A stretch of DNA of 64,000 nucleotides from Bog-473 sp963838835 (GCA_963838835.1 CAWITA010000014.1:1-64000), one strand, 5' to 3'; shown: positions 9,287-18,658, counted from the stretch's first letter. The notes: generated by a model from the letters alone, not told the origin. Program-made: numbers and translations.

Positions 9287-10051
9287 TCAGACTGTGCCGG
9301 CCAGTTGTCGGATCCCCTCGCTGAACGGGGGCGCGACGTACACGATGAGTCGATCAATATCTAGATCGACCCACTGGCGAGTCCGCTTGGGTACCGATCC
9401 GAGCGTGGCGACGAGCAAGAACTGGCCGGGGTCGCGCCCCGCTTCCGAATGCGCCTCCCGAGCAACTGCCACGAGCTCAGGAAGCCGAGCGTTGGCCTGG
9501 ACGCAGATGCCGTCACCGATTCTGCCAGCCATTTCAGCCATCTTCGGACCGAGTGCCGCGATCAGGATCGGCGGTAACGGGCTCGGACGCAAAAACCCGC
9601 CTTTCCCTGTCTTTCCGCCGGACCACACTTGTCGCATCGTCTCCACTGTCCGCTCGACGGCCCGCCGGCGCTCGGGGTCGCTAGCCACAGTGCGCCCCAG
9701 CGCCTCCTGCTCGAGCCCATACGGAGTGCCAGATCGGCCTCCGGCGCCAATCCCCAGCATGAGACGGCCACCGCTTACCTCCTGCAATGTCGCGGCCATC
9801 ACCGCCAAGGTGCCCGCATCGCGATTAGCAACGTTGAGCACGAGAGGCCCGAGCACCACCCGGGGGACCGTGGCGGCCAGGGCCGAGAGGACCGTCCAAC
9901 ACTCAAGCACGTGCGGTGCCCCCTGGACTAGTCCGTTCAGATGGTCGTTCAGCCACACACCATCGAGACCCCCTGCTTCGACGGCTTGGGCGGCGTCAAG
10001 TACGTCAACCCATCGCGTTCCGAAACCGTCCAGGAGCACGTCGACGTCCAT
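9287..10051 (-). CDS. LLM-class flavin-dependent oxidoreductase, 254 aa
   Basis: This is a luciferase-like monooxygenase-fold protein, a TIM barrel that uses FMN or F420. Diagnostic stretches include 'GLDGVWLNDHLNGL' near residue 28, 'LGPLVLNVANRDAGTLAV', 'SGGRLMLGIGAGGRSGTPY' and 'PLPPILIAALGPKMAEMAGR'. The GIGAGG loop and the following acidic and aromatic residues are normal for actinobacterial F420-dependent members. Length is short for the family (usually 280-340), mainly at the C-terminus. It has no signal peptide and is cytoplasmic. It is monocistronic on the minus strand with no neighbour that reveals a substrate. Whether it uses F420 or FMN cannot be decided from the sequence alone. 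Confidence 0.8.
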   Translation of the reverse strand: MDVDVLLDGFGTRWVDVLDAAQAVEAGGLDGVWLNDHLNGLVQGAPHVLECWTVLSALAATVPRVVLGPLVLNVANRDAGTLAVMAATLQEVSGGRLMLGIGAGGRSGTPYGLEQEALGRTVASDPERRRAVERTVETMRQVWSGGKTGKGGFLRPSPLPPILIAALGPKMAEMAGRIGDGICVQANARLPELVAVAREAHSEAGRDPGQFLLVATLGSVPKRTRQWVDLDIDRLIVYVAPPFSEGIRQLAGTV

Positions 10052-10358
10052 GTCCGACCCTAGCCAGGTTCTGGCTATTCGGAAAGCGATGGACAGGGGG
10101 CGCGGGGGTGCGGTAGTACGTCAATCAGGAGACAGCTAGTTCTTCGAGGGCGGTGCGAATCGGTGCCAAGCTGGTGCGCCGGTTCGTTCAGCAAGACGCC
10201 GCGCGTGAGACTCCCGAACAAGCAAAGAAGGTCGCACCGAACTGGTGCGTCCTCAGGCGAAGCGGGACAGGTCGGAGGGGAGAGTGTTGGCCGAGTGAGC
10301 ATCGCACTGGTGTAAACGAGTGTTGACAGACGGTTGCGATTCGTTCAGTGTTGTGACG

Positions 10359-10688
10359 ATGAAACCCTCGGAGTCGTTCTGGGCAGCATGGGAGCGCATC
10401 AGGACAAGTGCAGATCCCGACCCCCTGGAAGTCCTTCGGGTCGCGGCTGCATTTAGTCGTTACTTCGATGCGGCCCAGAAGGAGGCGATCTCGTTTGCGC
10501 GCTCGGCTGGGCTGTCGTGGGAGCAGATCGCCGAATCCCTCGGCCAGAGCCGACAAGCCTTGTGGCAGCGTGCGAGCAGAGACGCGTCACTACAAGCGCT
10601 GTTGGCAGCATCAGGAAAGCGACGGTGGGAGGCGGTCCGGCGTGACCCCGCCTCCTGGTACGGAAAAACGAAGACATTCCCCGCTTAA
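10359..10688 (+). CDS. small helix-turn-helix protein, 109 aa
   Basis: The protein is mostly helical. Residues about 45-75, 'AGLSWEQIAESLGQSRQALW', form a clear helix-turn-helix of the sigma-70 region 4 or Fis/MarR-helix type, so DNA binding is likely. No sensor domain, signal peptide or membrane segment is present. The ATG at 10359 begins MKPSESFWAAWERI and is preferred over a longer frame start at 10320 because the leading residues there look non-coding. It lies in an isolated position between two minus-strand genes. It may be a stand-alone regulator of accessory genes, but its target is unknown. Confidence 0.65.
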   Translation: MKPSESFWAAWERIRTSADPDPLEVLRVAAAFSRYFDAAQKEAISFARSAGLSWEQIAESLGQSRQALWQRASRDASLQALLAASGKRRWEAVRRDPASWYGKTKTFPA

Positions 10689-10762
10689 TCTCGGGCCGGG
10701 ATACTGCACAGACCGTCCCGTGAACAGGGGCAGTCGTCTGTGGAGAACCTGCCCACTTTGGC

Positions 10763-11326
10763 TTAGCTCCAGACGACCCTGGCCCGCTGAGCGGCAGCAC
10801 GGACGTCAGATCCGTCCACGAGCGTTCGGTATTCACTGTTGGCGGGGGGAGGAAGTGCCACAAAAATCTCTAGCGGTCCGTCAGGCGGCAACGGAAACAC
10901 CCAGGCGCCGAATCTCCAACCTCCCGAGCCGCCACCTCCTCCGGCGAACCCCACGTAGGGCTCGGTCGGAACGCCCTGCTCGTCCTTGGCAAGATCGGTT
11001 CTGCCGCGAGCAAGGCCTTGTCCACCAGTTCGGCCATCTGCAAAGCGGACCCCAACGCGCACCATGCCCATCCGAGGGCGGTGGATCATCGCTTGGATCT
11101 CATGGGCACGACGAGGATTGACGAGGATCTGGACATTGATGCGAAACCCATTGGGGTAGACGTCCAAGGAGGGGATAGCAACGACGGCGTCCTCTTCCTG
11201 GCCGAGCACGGTATTGACGGCCAGGATGGCGGGCAACGTGCCCTCCGATGGCCGATCCCAAGCTGGCGGCGCCCATTGACGCTCCGAAGGGTCCGGCGGA
11301 CGGGGCAATGGTTCGAAAAAGCTCAC
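10763..11326 (-). CDS. conserved actinobacterial hypothetical protein, 187 aa
   Basis: The N-terminal 'MSFFEPLPRPPDPSERQWAP' with 'WDRPSEGTLPAILAV' and the C-terminal 'FGAWVFPLPPDGPLEIFVAL' match, from memory, a widespread actinobacterial family without known function. The arrangement is a Pro-rich N-terminus, a beta-rich middle ('PNGFRINVQILVNPR', 'VRVGVRFADGRTGGQG'), a glycine run (AGGGGGSGG) and a final beta-strand pair. No signal peptide or catalytic motif is visible. It is a single gene, intact, and converges on the HTH gene at 10359-10688. Family recognition is fairly strong; function remains open. Confidence 0.65.
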   Translation of the reverse strand: MSFFEPLPRPPDPSERQWAPPAWDRPSEGTLPAILAVNTVLGQEEDAVVAIPSLDVYPNGFRINVQILVNPRRAHEIQAMIHRPRMGMVRVGVRFADGRTGGQGLARGRTDLAKDEQGVPTEPYVGFAGGGGGSGGWRFGAWVFPLPPDGPLEIFVALPPPANSEYRTLVDGSDVRAAAQRARVVWS

Positions 11327-11530
11327 CGAGGAACCACACTAGGTGGGCTCTGGGATAGTGCTGCCGATCCGCGTACTAGGCGACCCTCACTCATCGATGA
11401 AGGTCGGTATTCCGGGGACATATTGAATGACGTTACGGGGGGCTACGTCCTCGACACCACACGTCATCGGCGCCGTTGCGCACTCCTTCGATCCACCGGG
11501 CCGACGACCAGAACCCCAGCGAGCGAACTC

Positions 11531-12094
11531 TTATCGCTTGCTGGCCCGGGCAGCCCATCCGAACGGGTTCGTCTTGACCTCCACGGTGGTGAACCCGGAT
11601 GCCTCCAGGCGGCCAGCTAGACCTTCGGGGTCGATCGGGTTGTAGGTGTCGCCCTCGTGGTGAGCCTCAAGTTCAGGGTTCGCCAGGCTGTCCCCGACCA
11701 CGAACACACCGCCGGGCCGCAAGACCCGGCCGACCTCAGCGAAGAGGAGGTCCTGAAGCGCCGCGGTCGGTACGTGGTGCAGCATGGTGAACGACGCTGC
11801 GCCACTGAAGCGGCCATCGGGGAACTCAAGGGCCGTCGCATCTCCTGTCACGATCGATACCGAGCCGTTTTCGGCAAACCGACCCCTCAACATCGCCGCG
11901 AGGTCGGGGTCAATCTCTACGGCAGTTAGCTTCGCCACCAACTCCCCAAGAACGTCGGTCGTGGCTCCGTATCCCGGGCCAACTTCAAGGACGTCGTCGC
12001 CCAGGTCCAGGACCCCGAGCGCCCAAGGGAGAATGGAGCCGCGAACCACTGCTCGCCATTCGTCACTGCCACACAGCTTGTGGTATTCGTTCAT
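11531..12094 (-). CDS. class I SAM-dependent methyltransferase, 187 aa
   Basis: Motif I 'DDVLEVGPGYGATTDVL' binds S-adenosylmethionine, followed by 'KLTAVEIDPDLAAML' (acidic residue for the ribose), 'VTGDATALEFPDGRF' and 'AASFTMLHHVP' with 'EVGRVLRPGGVFVVGDS'. This is the complete Methyltransf_11 fold and the protein looks intact. The start at 12094 (MNEYHKLCGSDEW) gives the usual N-terminus. A GTG at 12112 or a longer frame are alternatives. The acceptor could be a small metabolite, since no RNA- or protein-binding domain is attached. It is monocistronic in accessory DNA. Confidence 0.8.
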   Translation of the reverse strand: MNEYHKLCGSDEWRAVVRGSILPWALGVLDLGDDVLEVGPGYGATTDVLGELVAKLTAVEIDPDLAAMLRGRFAENGSVSIVTGDATALEFPDGRFSGAASFTMLHHVPTAALQDLLFAEVGRVLRPGGVFVVGDSLANPELEAHHEGDTYNPIDPEGLAGRLEASGFTTVEVKTNPFGWAARASKR

Positions 12095-12358
12095 CTCCTT
12101 ACTCTTGCTCACCCAAGGCAACCACGCGCCAGTCGCTCTGTCACAGGCCACCAAGACGTGAGATGTGCTTCTTGGCCATGGTGAAGCCTCCGAACAGGCT
12201 CGACCGAAGATACTTCGCACTGACGGCGGAGGAATGATTATCCCTGCCGGATACCAGGCAGCTCGACCTCGCCTCTATCCGGTGGGTTGAAGGCACGATT
12301 GGCGACTCGTCGGTTGTCAACCCTCTCAGGTGAGCCGGGGAATGGCAAGATCGGCGGC

Positions 12359-12730
12359 ATGATTGGTCGCCTTCACCATGTGGTCATCGACTGCCCAGAC
12401 CCAGCCGTGCTCGCTCAGTTCTATTCTGATCTCTTGGGCTTGCCAGTGACCTACTTGAGTGATGATTGGTTCGTTGTATCGGCGGACGAAGCTACGTCCG
12501 GACTCGCATTCCAATTGGCACCTAGTCATCGGGCGCCACGGTGGCCTGACCCCGACTGGCCTCAACAGTCTCACCTCGATGTGATGGTGGATGACCAAGC
12601 CGAAGCTGCCCGCAGAGTGCTCCAATTGGGCGCCCACCGGCTTGCGAGTGGCGATCACGTATTCGCCGATCCTGCTGGTCACCCGTTCTGCCTTATCCGC
12701 CGGCCCTCGTGGGCGGCCTGCAATCGCTGA
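12359..12730 (+). CDS. VOC-family protein, 123 aa
   Basis: This is a single-module glyoxalase/bleomycin-resistance-fold protein. 'MIGRLHHVVIDCPDPAVLAQ' supplies the first strand with the conserved His, 'FYSDLLGLPVTYLSDDW' follows, then 'PQQSHLDVMVDDQAEAA' and the terminal 'VFADPAGHPFCLIRRPSW'. Members of this subgroup usually dimerise and are of unknown substrate. ATG 12359 is chosen because it places the conserved His near residue 6. A longer upstream frame is probably untranslated. The gene is intact, unlike the related one at 8665. Confidence 0.8.
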   Translation: MIGRLHHVVIDCPDPAVLAQFYSDLLGLPVTYLSDDWFVVSADEATSGLAFQLAPSHRAPRWPDPDWPQQSHLDVMVDDQAEAARRVLQLGAHRLASGDHVFADPAGHPFCLIRRPSWAACNR

Positions 12731-12852
12731 GTAATCAGGCTGCAAAAATGGCTCGGACTACTCCCCGCGAACGGGGGCATGTAGCGGCTCTCTGACCGCA
12801 TGAGCGATCTGGGATCGTGTCGGGCCACCCCGGAGTTCCTACGCTGTCAGAC

Positions 12853-13482
12853 ATGCCGAGGAATCGAATGCCTCCAATCCACGCCGTGGTCTTTGATGTA
12901 GGTGGTGTCCTCATCGATTGGAATCCTCGATACCTCTACCGCAAGATCATTCCCGAAGAGGAAGAGATGGAGCGTTTTCTGAGCGAGGTGTGCACGCCCG
13001 AATGGCACGCTCAGCATGACCTCGGCATCTCGTACGAGGACACGATTCCTCCACTCGTTGTTGCTCATCCAGAATGGGCAGACGAGATCATGGCGTGGAG
13101 CGACCGCTTTGTCGAGATGTATGGCGGCGTCTTCGCTGGCACGGTTGACCTCCTGCGAGAGCTGCATCGACGGCGGGTACCGCTCGTGGCCTCGACGAAC
13201 TGGGGCGCTGAAAGTTGGGTGACGGCCAAGGCCCGATACGAGTTTCTCGAATGCTTCGACGGGGCGCTCGTCTCGGGAGAGATCGGAATCGCCAAGCCTG
13301 ATGCAGCCTTCTTCGAGTTGCTCATCGAGAGCTTTCGTCTCGTTGCCGAGCAGACTCTCTATGTTGAAGACAACATCGCCAACCTCCAAGCCGCCGCGGC
13401 CAAGGGATTCGTTGCCCACCACTTCGTGTCATCGGCGGCATTGGAGATGGACCTTCGTCGTCATTGCCTGATTGGAGCATGA
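12853..13482 (+). CDS. HAD-superfamily hydrolase, 209 aa
   Basis: Motif I 'AVVFDVGGVLIDWNPRYLY' carries the first aspartate but has VGGV where the second aspartate usually sits. This is the well-known variant in the HAD-IA 'epoxide hydrolase N-terminal/YihX-like' subgroup. Motif II is 'PLVASTNWGAESW', with Lys in 'IGIAKPDAAFFE', and motif IV is 'LYVEDNIANLQAA'. Family members dephosphorylate small metabolites or act as dehalogenases. ATG 12853 is preferred; a GTG start 36 bases upstream is possible. It is intact and monocistronic, and lies 90 bp before the IS3-family element. Confidence 0.8.
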   Translation: MPRNRMPPIHAVVFDVGGVLIDWNPRYLYRKIIPEEEEMERFLSEVCTPEWHAQHDLGISYEDTIPPLVVAHPEWADEIMAWSDRFVEMYGGVFAGTVDLLRELHRRRVPLVASTNWGAESWVTAKARYEFLECFDGALVSGEIGIAKPDAAFFELLIESFRLVAEQTLYVEDNIANLQAAAAKGFVAHHFVSSAALEMDLRRHCLIGA

Positions 13483-13615
13483 CGCAGTAGGGGCCAAGAG
13501 ACACTTGTGGGATGCCGTGTCGCCTGAGGCCCTTGAAACGACTGGCTCCTGCGGGACCATATCTACCCACTTGACCATCCCCCCGTTGGCCGGACACCTC
13601 GAATAGGAGGTAGTC

Positions 13616-13936
13616 ATGCCAACGGTGACAGAGAAGCAACCCGAGTCGGCCAAGCGCCGGGGTAGGTATCCAAAGGAGTTCCGTCGAGACGCGGCGTCCC
13701 TGGTCATCGACCAGCACCGCACGATCGCGGACGTGGCCCGAGAGCTGGGCGTCGTCGAGCAGACGCTCGGCAACTGGGTGCGCCAGGAACGCATCGACCG
13801 CGGCGAGCGCGAGGGGACGACGACCGAGATCCGCGAGGAGAACGCCAGGCTGCGCCGGGAGGTCAAGCGCCTGACCATCGAGCGGGACCTGCTGAAAAAA
13901 GCAACGGCCTTTTGGGTGAGGGAGTCGGACCGGTGA
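13616..13936 (+). CDS. IS3-family transposase OrfA, 106 aa
   Basis: OrfA is the DNA-binding part of the transposase. The HTH is 'RRDAASLVIDQHRTIADVAR' with 'ELGVVEQTLGNWVRQ', followed by a leucine-zipper-like segment ('ENARLRREVKRLTIERDLLK'). A slippery AAAAAAG lies at 13895-13901. OrfB is in the -1 frame and overlaps from 13912, so a programmed -1 frameshift would normally give the OrfAB fusion. ATG 13616 follows AGGAGG at suitable spacing. The frame is complete. Confidence 0.85.
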   Translation: MPTVTEKQPESAKRRGRYPKEFRRDAASLVIDQHRTIADVARELGVVEQTLGNWVRQERIDRGEREGTTTEIREENARLRREVKRLTIERDLLKKATAFWVRESDR

Positions 13937-14843
13937 GCCGCTACCGCTGGATCGATGCCCGGAAGGCCGAGCTCTTCCCTGTCGCAACTGCCTGTGCGGT
14001 GGCCGGAGTCTCGGCGTCGGCCTATTACGACTGGACCGAGCGCTCGGCCGGGCCGACCGAGGCTGACTGGGACGAGGCCACCTTGGTCAACGAGATCTAC
14101 GAGATCCACGACGGCCACGACGACACCTACGGCAGCCCACGCATGACCGACGAGCTGGCCCGTCGGGGGTTCTGCGTCAACCACAAGCGCGTCGAGCGCT
14201 TGATGGCCCTCTACGGCCTCTACGCCCAAGACGGCCGGCGGAAGAAGTGTCGCACCACCATCCCCGACGTCAGCGCCCCGCCGCTGCCCGACCTGGTCAA
14301 GCGGGACTTCTCCGTCGGTGCACCGGGCCAGCGGTCCTGCGGGGACATCACCTATGTCCCGACCGATGAAGGCTGGCTCTACGTGGCCGACGTGGAGGAC
14401 ATCGGCTCTCGTCGCATCGTCGGCTTCGCCATGGCCGAGCACATGCGCACCGAGCTGGTGGCCTCGGCCATGGACATGGCCATCGCGGTCCGGGGCGGCG
14501 ACGTCGAGGGCATGATCTTCCACCACGACCGCGGGGCCCAGGCCAGTACATGTCGCGTGAGTTCCGCGAACTCTGCGAACGCCACGGCATCGAACAATCG
14601 ACCGGGCGAACCGGGTCGAGCCTGGACAACGCGGTCGCCGAGAGCCTGTGGGCCTCCCTCAAACGAGAGCTGGTGAGCCGTTGTCGCTTCGCCTCGAGGG
14701 CGGAGGCCCGCCGGGCCATCATCGCCTGGATCAACCACTACAACGCCGTGCGTCTGCACAGCTCCCTCGGCGGTGTCCCGCCCATCGAGTGGGAGTTACG
14801 GCACCACCGCTCGACGACAGCCGCAAAGGCCGAAGCTGCGTGA
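13912..14843 (+). pseudogene. IS3-family transposase OrfB, frameshifted
   Basis: This is the catalytic rve domain. The first Asp is in 'SCGDITYVPTDEGW', the second in 'IFHHDRGAQ', and Glu in 'NAVAESLWASLKREL', so the DDE triad is present across two frames. A 5-base insertion (14540-14544, GCCAG, a near-copy of the bases before it) shifts the frame just after 'HHDRGAQ'. Skipping it restores 'YMSREFRELCERHGIEQ'. The tail 'YNAVRLHSSLGGVPPIEWEL' is typical of the family. A small tandem duplication of 5 bases is less like a homopolymer sequencing error than the other frameshifts in this window. Confidence 0.8.
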
Positions 14844-15060
14844 AACCGTCCACTCAGATCGCTCCTGCGGCTCTCAAATGCACCGGTGGGGACCAACCAC
14901 CGGACCGATCGCAACCATCAGCACGTACCATCAGCCCAACATCAACCTGTCCGGCTGGCGGGGGGAAGGCCACACCGCTCAGAACCGGTTAGGGGCTAGC
15001 CCTCCAATGCGGGACTTCGATCAAACTCTGCTTGACCCTTAAAAGCCGAGGCCGCTCCGA

Positions 15061-15705
15061 TCAGCCTCCCACCGCGTAGAGCCGACATGCCCCCGGCACA
15101 CCCTTGAGTTCATGTTCGCCTCGGTCTTCGAACTTGATGCCGGATCCAGTAACCAACATGGGCACAGCCTGCGACACGAGGAGATCACCCGGAGAGCGGC
15201 ATGCAGGACCCGGGCAGCGATGTGGACGCCAATCCCCGCGATGTCCGTCTCTCGCACTTCCACTTCCCCGGTATGCAGGCCAGCCCGGATCTCGACTCCG
15301 AGGGCCGTAGAGATTCGCCGAGCGCGAGAGCGCAGCGGATCGCCTGACCGAACAGGCCTGCCGTCGTTCCCCCGACGAGTTCACCCAGAAGGACAGCGCT
15401 CTGCGAACCGACTGCGTCGAGCACGGTCCGGGCCTCGTCCGCCCACACCTCCCAGCTGGTGGAACCCTCATCTGTAACGTCGTCCGAGGCCTGTACCCCT
15501 CTGATCGAACTTGATCACCCGAGACCCTTTAGCGTCTCCGTAACAAGGCGGCGTAGGCAGGCCAATACCAACAGGTGTCGATTCCGTCGCCAAAGGTGCT
15601 CACCATCTGTAGATTGGAATCTCCCTCGCCGAAGCCCTGATACGCGATGCGGTCGTCACCCAGAGCGGTAAACCGTGTCTCTGGGATCACGTCCTCGTCT
15701 GGCAC
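15061..15705 (-). pseudogene. remnant of an alpha/beta-hydrolase-class III cyclase fusion
   Basis: Pieces in different frames line up with the fusion gene at 29297-30619. The N-terminus, near 15705-15535, reads 'PETRFTALGDDRIAYQ' and 'FGDGIDTCWYWPAYA'. Then comes 'LDAVGSQSAVLLGELVGG' (near 15430), which corresponds to the nucleophile-elbow region, then directly the cyclase piece 'GLFGQAIRCALALG'. The cyclase C-terminus follows, with 'ETDIAGIGVHIAARV' and 'RGEHELKGVPGACRLYAVGG' to the stop at 15061. Most of the hydrolase and the start of the cyclase domain are deleted, and at least three frameshifts remain. It is clearly non-functional and shows the oldest decay of the three copies in the window. 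Confidence 0.7.
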
Positions 15706-15852
15706 GAGCACCAGTGTTGCCTGCGTTTCGAAGCCACGCTTGCTTTGTGCCCATAATCGGTGGTCGGCGCGTCCTTTCGTCTCTACCCGTTTCAGGAGAA
15801 GGCCCGCTCGATGCAACAGAACGGCATCTATAGCCATCGGGCTAGTGCAGCC

Positions 15853-16605
15853 TCACATCTGCGATCTCAGCACGGCGAACTCGCAGCCTGGCGAGGACGG
15901 GTCGAAGCCGTGCTCGATCAGCCAGCGGACGTTAAGCAGGCACCGCAATGACCACCACGCGTGGATGAGATCGCGGTCGACGTCGGTGCCGTAGCCGGCG
16001 ACGACGTCGCCAAGGTGCTCCTCGTGTCCGAGCGTGAGGGTGGCGAGGTCGTACAGAGCGTCGCCCTGGGACGCCTCGGACCAGTCGACGACGCCGGTGA
16101 CCTCGTCACCGGCGACGAAGACGTGGTCAACCTGCAGGTCGCCGTGGATGAACACCGGTGTCCACGGCCGGAGCGCATCCTCGGCAATCCGGCGGTTGCG
16201 CGTGACCACGTCGGTGGGAAGGACACCGTTCGTGACGAGCCACTCGCATTGGCCGTCGAGGCGCGAAGCGATCTCGTCGCGGCTCTGACCGGGCCGTGGC
16301 GGCAGCGGCGCGTCGTGCAGCATCCGGACGGCGGCACCCGCCGCAGCCCACGCCGCCGACGACGCGGTCGAGGGCTCGCCGAGGCAGCCGAGTGCTGTCC
16401 CTGAGAGGGCGGCGAGCGCGAGCACAGGCGGCTTCCGCCACAGGACCTTCGGAGTCGGGATCGGCGCCATAGCCATCGCCTCGACCTCGACGTCGGTGCG
16501 CGTCTGATCAGCGTCGATCTTCAGGAAAACGTCGCCGACACGCAGGGTGGCGCGCTCACTATGGGCGACGACGACTTCAACCTCTACCTCTTCCATATCA
16601 GCCAT
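15853..16605 (-). CDS. aminoglycoside phosphotransferase-family kinase, 250 aa
   Basis: The catalytic loop 'VFIHGDLQVDHVFVAGDEV' gives HGD with the catalytic Asp. 'GVVDWSEASQGDALYDLA' provides the metal-binding Asp of the eukaryotic-kinase-like fold. The N-terminal lobe ('RATLRVGDVFLKIDAD') contains the ATP-binding Lys. Family members phosphorylate aminoglycosides, macrolides or small metabolites. This actinobacterial subgroup has His instead of Asn after HGD. Resistance should not be assumed from the fold. The reading frame is intact, with ATG at 16605 and no obvious operon partner. It lies next to the cyclase remnant. Confidence 0.8.
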   Translation of the reverse strand: MADMEEVEVEVVVAHSERATLRVGDVFLKIDADQTRTDVEVEAMAMAPIPTPKVLWRKPPVLALAALSGTALGCLGEPSTASSAAWAAAGAAVRMLHDAPLPPRPGQSRDEIASRLDGQCEWLVTNGVLPTDVVTRNRRIAEDALRPWTPVFIHGDLQVDHVFVAGDEVTGVVDWSEASQGDALYDLATLTLGHEEHLGDVVAGYGTDVDRDLIHAWWSLRCLLNVRWLIEHGFDPSSPGCEFAVLRSQM

Positions 16606-17067
16606 TGTTGCGGATGACCACCGTCGTGGCGTGGTCCGGCCGCATTCGTCGCCGCTCCGATTGAGAGCGCTATTCGGCCTTGTGGCGGCCCACGCTCAGA
16701 CGAGCCTCCACACTCAGTAGGCGACGGCGGCGTCCACCACAAAATGCTGCCCAAAATCCCATTTCCTCGCCCCCGAGAGCGTTATCCGAGGAGGTCAATC
16801 CTTCGGTGAGCTGACGTCGTAGTTATCAATGGGCATCCAGTGTCGGTCCTGGTCGGCGCCACAGCGGACGGGTGCCCCTCAGCGGCTGGAGCGACCTCGG
16901 ACGCGCGTGTCAGTCCGGGGTCGCCGGCCGCGTCCACCCCGCTCGGCAGCTGCTCTGGTTGAGCTGCTCTCTTTCGGCGATTAGGTCACCAGCGTGATGC
17001 CCCTCCCAGCCGTCTGTGGCGTATCGTCAGCGGCGGAGTAGATCGATGTCGAGATCGGGGGGAATGC
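16606..17067. other. intergenic, possible short coding remnant
   Basis: No full gene is present. On the minus strand, near 16797-16870, a short frame ends 'RHWMPIDNYDVSSPKD' before a stop, which reads like the C-terminus of a lost gene, but I cannot assign it. Confidence 0.35.
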
Positions 17068-18246
17068 ATGAAAGCGAGCGTCCTACGACTCGGTGCGATC
17101 GGGATGGCCTTGGCGACAACACTCTTAACGGTGGGCATGCACGCTGCGGCGGGATCGGCAACAAGTAGACCGCCCGTGTCCGGTCTCATCGCCGTCGAGG
17201 GTCCGATGACAGGGACGCAGGCTTCCACGGGCATCGACATGGCGGACGGCGCGCAGCTCGCCATCGACCAGATCAACTCCACGGGCGGTATCGGCGGTGT
17301 GCGGCTCACCCTCCTGAAGGTGGACGACGCGGCAACCGCTGCCGGCGGCGTGACGGCCGCACACAAGGTGATCAATGCCCACACGTTCGCCGTCGTAGGG
17401 CCCTTCAACTCCTCGGTCGGCGTGGCGAACCTCCCGCTGTACAAGCGAGCCGGTCTGCCGATCGTGCGCCTGACCTCGAGCGTCAAGACGGAAGGCTTTG
17501 GCGTGACGACGCAACCGATGGACTCGCAGGTAGCCCCAGTCGAGATTAAAGAGATCACAAAGGTGCTCGACGCAAAGAGGCCGGCCATCATCTACGACAC
17601 CTCCACCTACACTGCCGGGATCGCCAACCAGGTCAAGGCGGGACTCGCCAAGGCCGGTACCCCTGTCGTTGCCATGGTGCCGGTGAAGAGCATGCAGACG
17701 AACTTCGCTGCTGCCGTCGATAAAGTAGCTGCGGCGCGACCTGACTTGACCTACATCGCTGCCTATGGCGCGGAGGCTGGCGACATCGCGAAGGTGGCGT
17801 CGACGAGGGCGACCGGCAAGTGCTTCGTCGACCTAGCTGCGCAGGGTCCTGACTTCGTCACGGCGGCGACGCAACCGGTGGCGTCCGCCTGCCTGTCGAG
17901 CGGCGTTCCCAGTGCCCAGCAGTTCGCCGGTGCGAGTCAGTACGTGACCAATTACGAATCGATGTTCCACTCCAGTCCTGGAACGTGGGGGACCTTCACC
18001 TACGACTCAGTCGAGATATTGGCCAATGCCGTGAAGCAGGTCGGCTGGCACCAGAAGGCAGTGGCCACCGCCATGGACCACACGAATAACTACCAGGGGA
18101 TCACGGGGCCGATCACGATCGCGGGATCGACGGGTAACCGGGTACAAAGCACCGTAGTCATCCTCGACGTGAACAGCTCCGGCAGCTACGTGATCGATTC
18201 CCAGTGGGCGACGGCCTCGGGGTTCCCGCTCCCTTCCGGAGGCTGA
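17068..18246 (+). CDS. periplasmic ligand-binding protein of ABC transporter type (Peripla_BP_6), 392 aa
   Basis: A signal peptide (residues 1-30, hydrophobic core before 'AAAGSATSRPP') precedes a LivJ-like type I binding fold. Marks include 'GPMTGTQASTGIDMADGAQL', 'FAVVGPFNSSVGVANLPLYK', 'RLTSSVKTEGFGVTT' and 'YDSVEILANAVKQVGW'. Such proteins capture branched-chain amino acids, amides or aromatic acids for an ABC importer. No lipobox cysteine is seen, so it may be secreted or anchored by the uncleaved signal. No permease or ATPase gene lies beside it, so it is an orphan; a distant transporter could use it, or it may act as a sensor. Length is normal for the family. Confidence 0.8.
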   Translation: MKASVLRLGAIGMALATTLLTVGMHAAAGSATSRPPVSGLIAVEGPMTGTQASTGIDMADGAQLAIDQINSTGGIGGVRLTLLKVDDAATAAGGVTAAHKVINAHTFAVVGPFNSSVGVANLPLYKRAGLPIVRLTSSVKTEGFGVTTQPMDSQVAPVEIKEITKVLDAKRPAIIYDTSTYTAGIANQVKAGLAKAGTPVVAMVPVKSMQTNFAAAVDKVAAARPDLTYIAAYGAEAGDIAKVASTRATGKCFVDLAAQGPDFVTAATQPVASACLSSGVPSAQQFAGASQYVTNYESMFHSSPGTWGTFTYDSVEILANAVKQVGWHQKAVATAMDHTNNYQGITGPITIAGSTGNRVQSTVVILDVNSSGSYVIDSQWATASGFPLPSGG

Positions 18247-18658
18247 CGGCATGCCGTCCGCGGCTGATCGGGTATGGAGTGCCACACGCGGCTACCGTTT
18301 GACCTTGCTGGAGTCAACGCCTTCGTTTCGTCGTGACAGAACGCCCGCACAACGTCAGAAGGTCTCGGTGGTCGATTTTTTGATCTAGCCCGATATCTGC
18401 CGGTAGGTGACACCCCAGACCCGTTGGCGGCTGTCTCGGCCGAGGACAGAATGCCCCGTGCAGCCTCTCAGGGCTGGGGCGCAGACCAGCTCGACATTTC
18501 GCACAACCGCGACGTGGTGCTCGGCATGGAACCGCACGTCATCGCCGTGATCGATCTTCACCGAGGACGCTCACTTGGTACCCCACTCGTGCCGAACTGT
18601 CCCACCAACCGGCCGACGGGGATGCCTCCGTCCACAAGCGGACCCCACCTTCGCCGCC
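18247..18658. other. no recognisable gene
   Basis: One plus-strand frame (from about 18424) shows 'NRDVVLGMEPHVIAVIDLHR', which looks protein-like, but it has no clear start or continuation and no family was recognised. Confidence 0.4.

Larger units (their letters stand above)
13572..14972 (+). mobile_element. IS3-family insertion sequence, 1,401 bp
   Basis: Imperfect terminal inverted repeats of 25 bp bound the element. The left end reads TGACCATCCCCCCG and the right end, reverse-complemented, reads TGGCCTTCCCCCCG. Both finish in GCCGGACA and both begin with the TG expected for IS3 ends. Twenty of 25 positions match. Inside are orfA and orfB in the -1 frame relationship typical of the family. 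I found no clear target-site duplication (flanks ACT and CAC), so the ends have diverged or one boundary is off by a few bases. The orfB reading frame is broken, so the copy is probably non-autonomous. Confidence 0.75.

Noticed and set aside
13566..14978. Target-site duplication around the IS3 element
   Set aside because: Flanking bases (ACT on the left, CAC on the right) do not match at 3 or 4 bp.
15853..16605. Calling the phosphotransferase an antibiotic-resistance gene
   Set aside because: The fold is shared by many metabolite kinases and nothing nearby supports a drug substrate.
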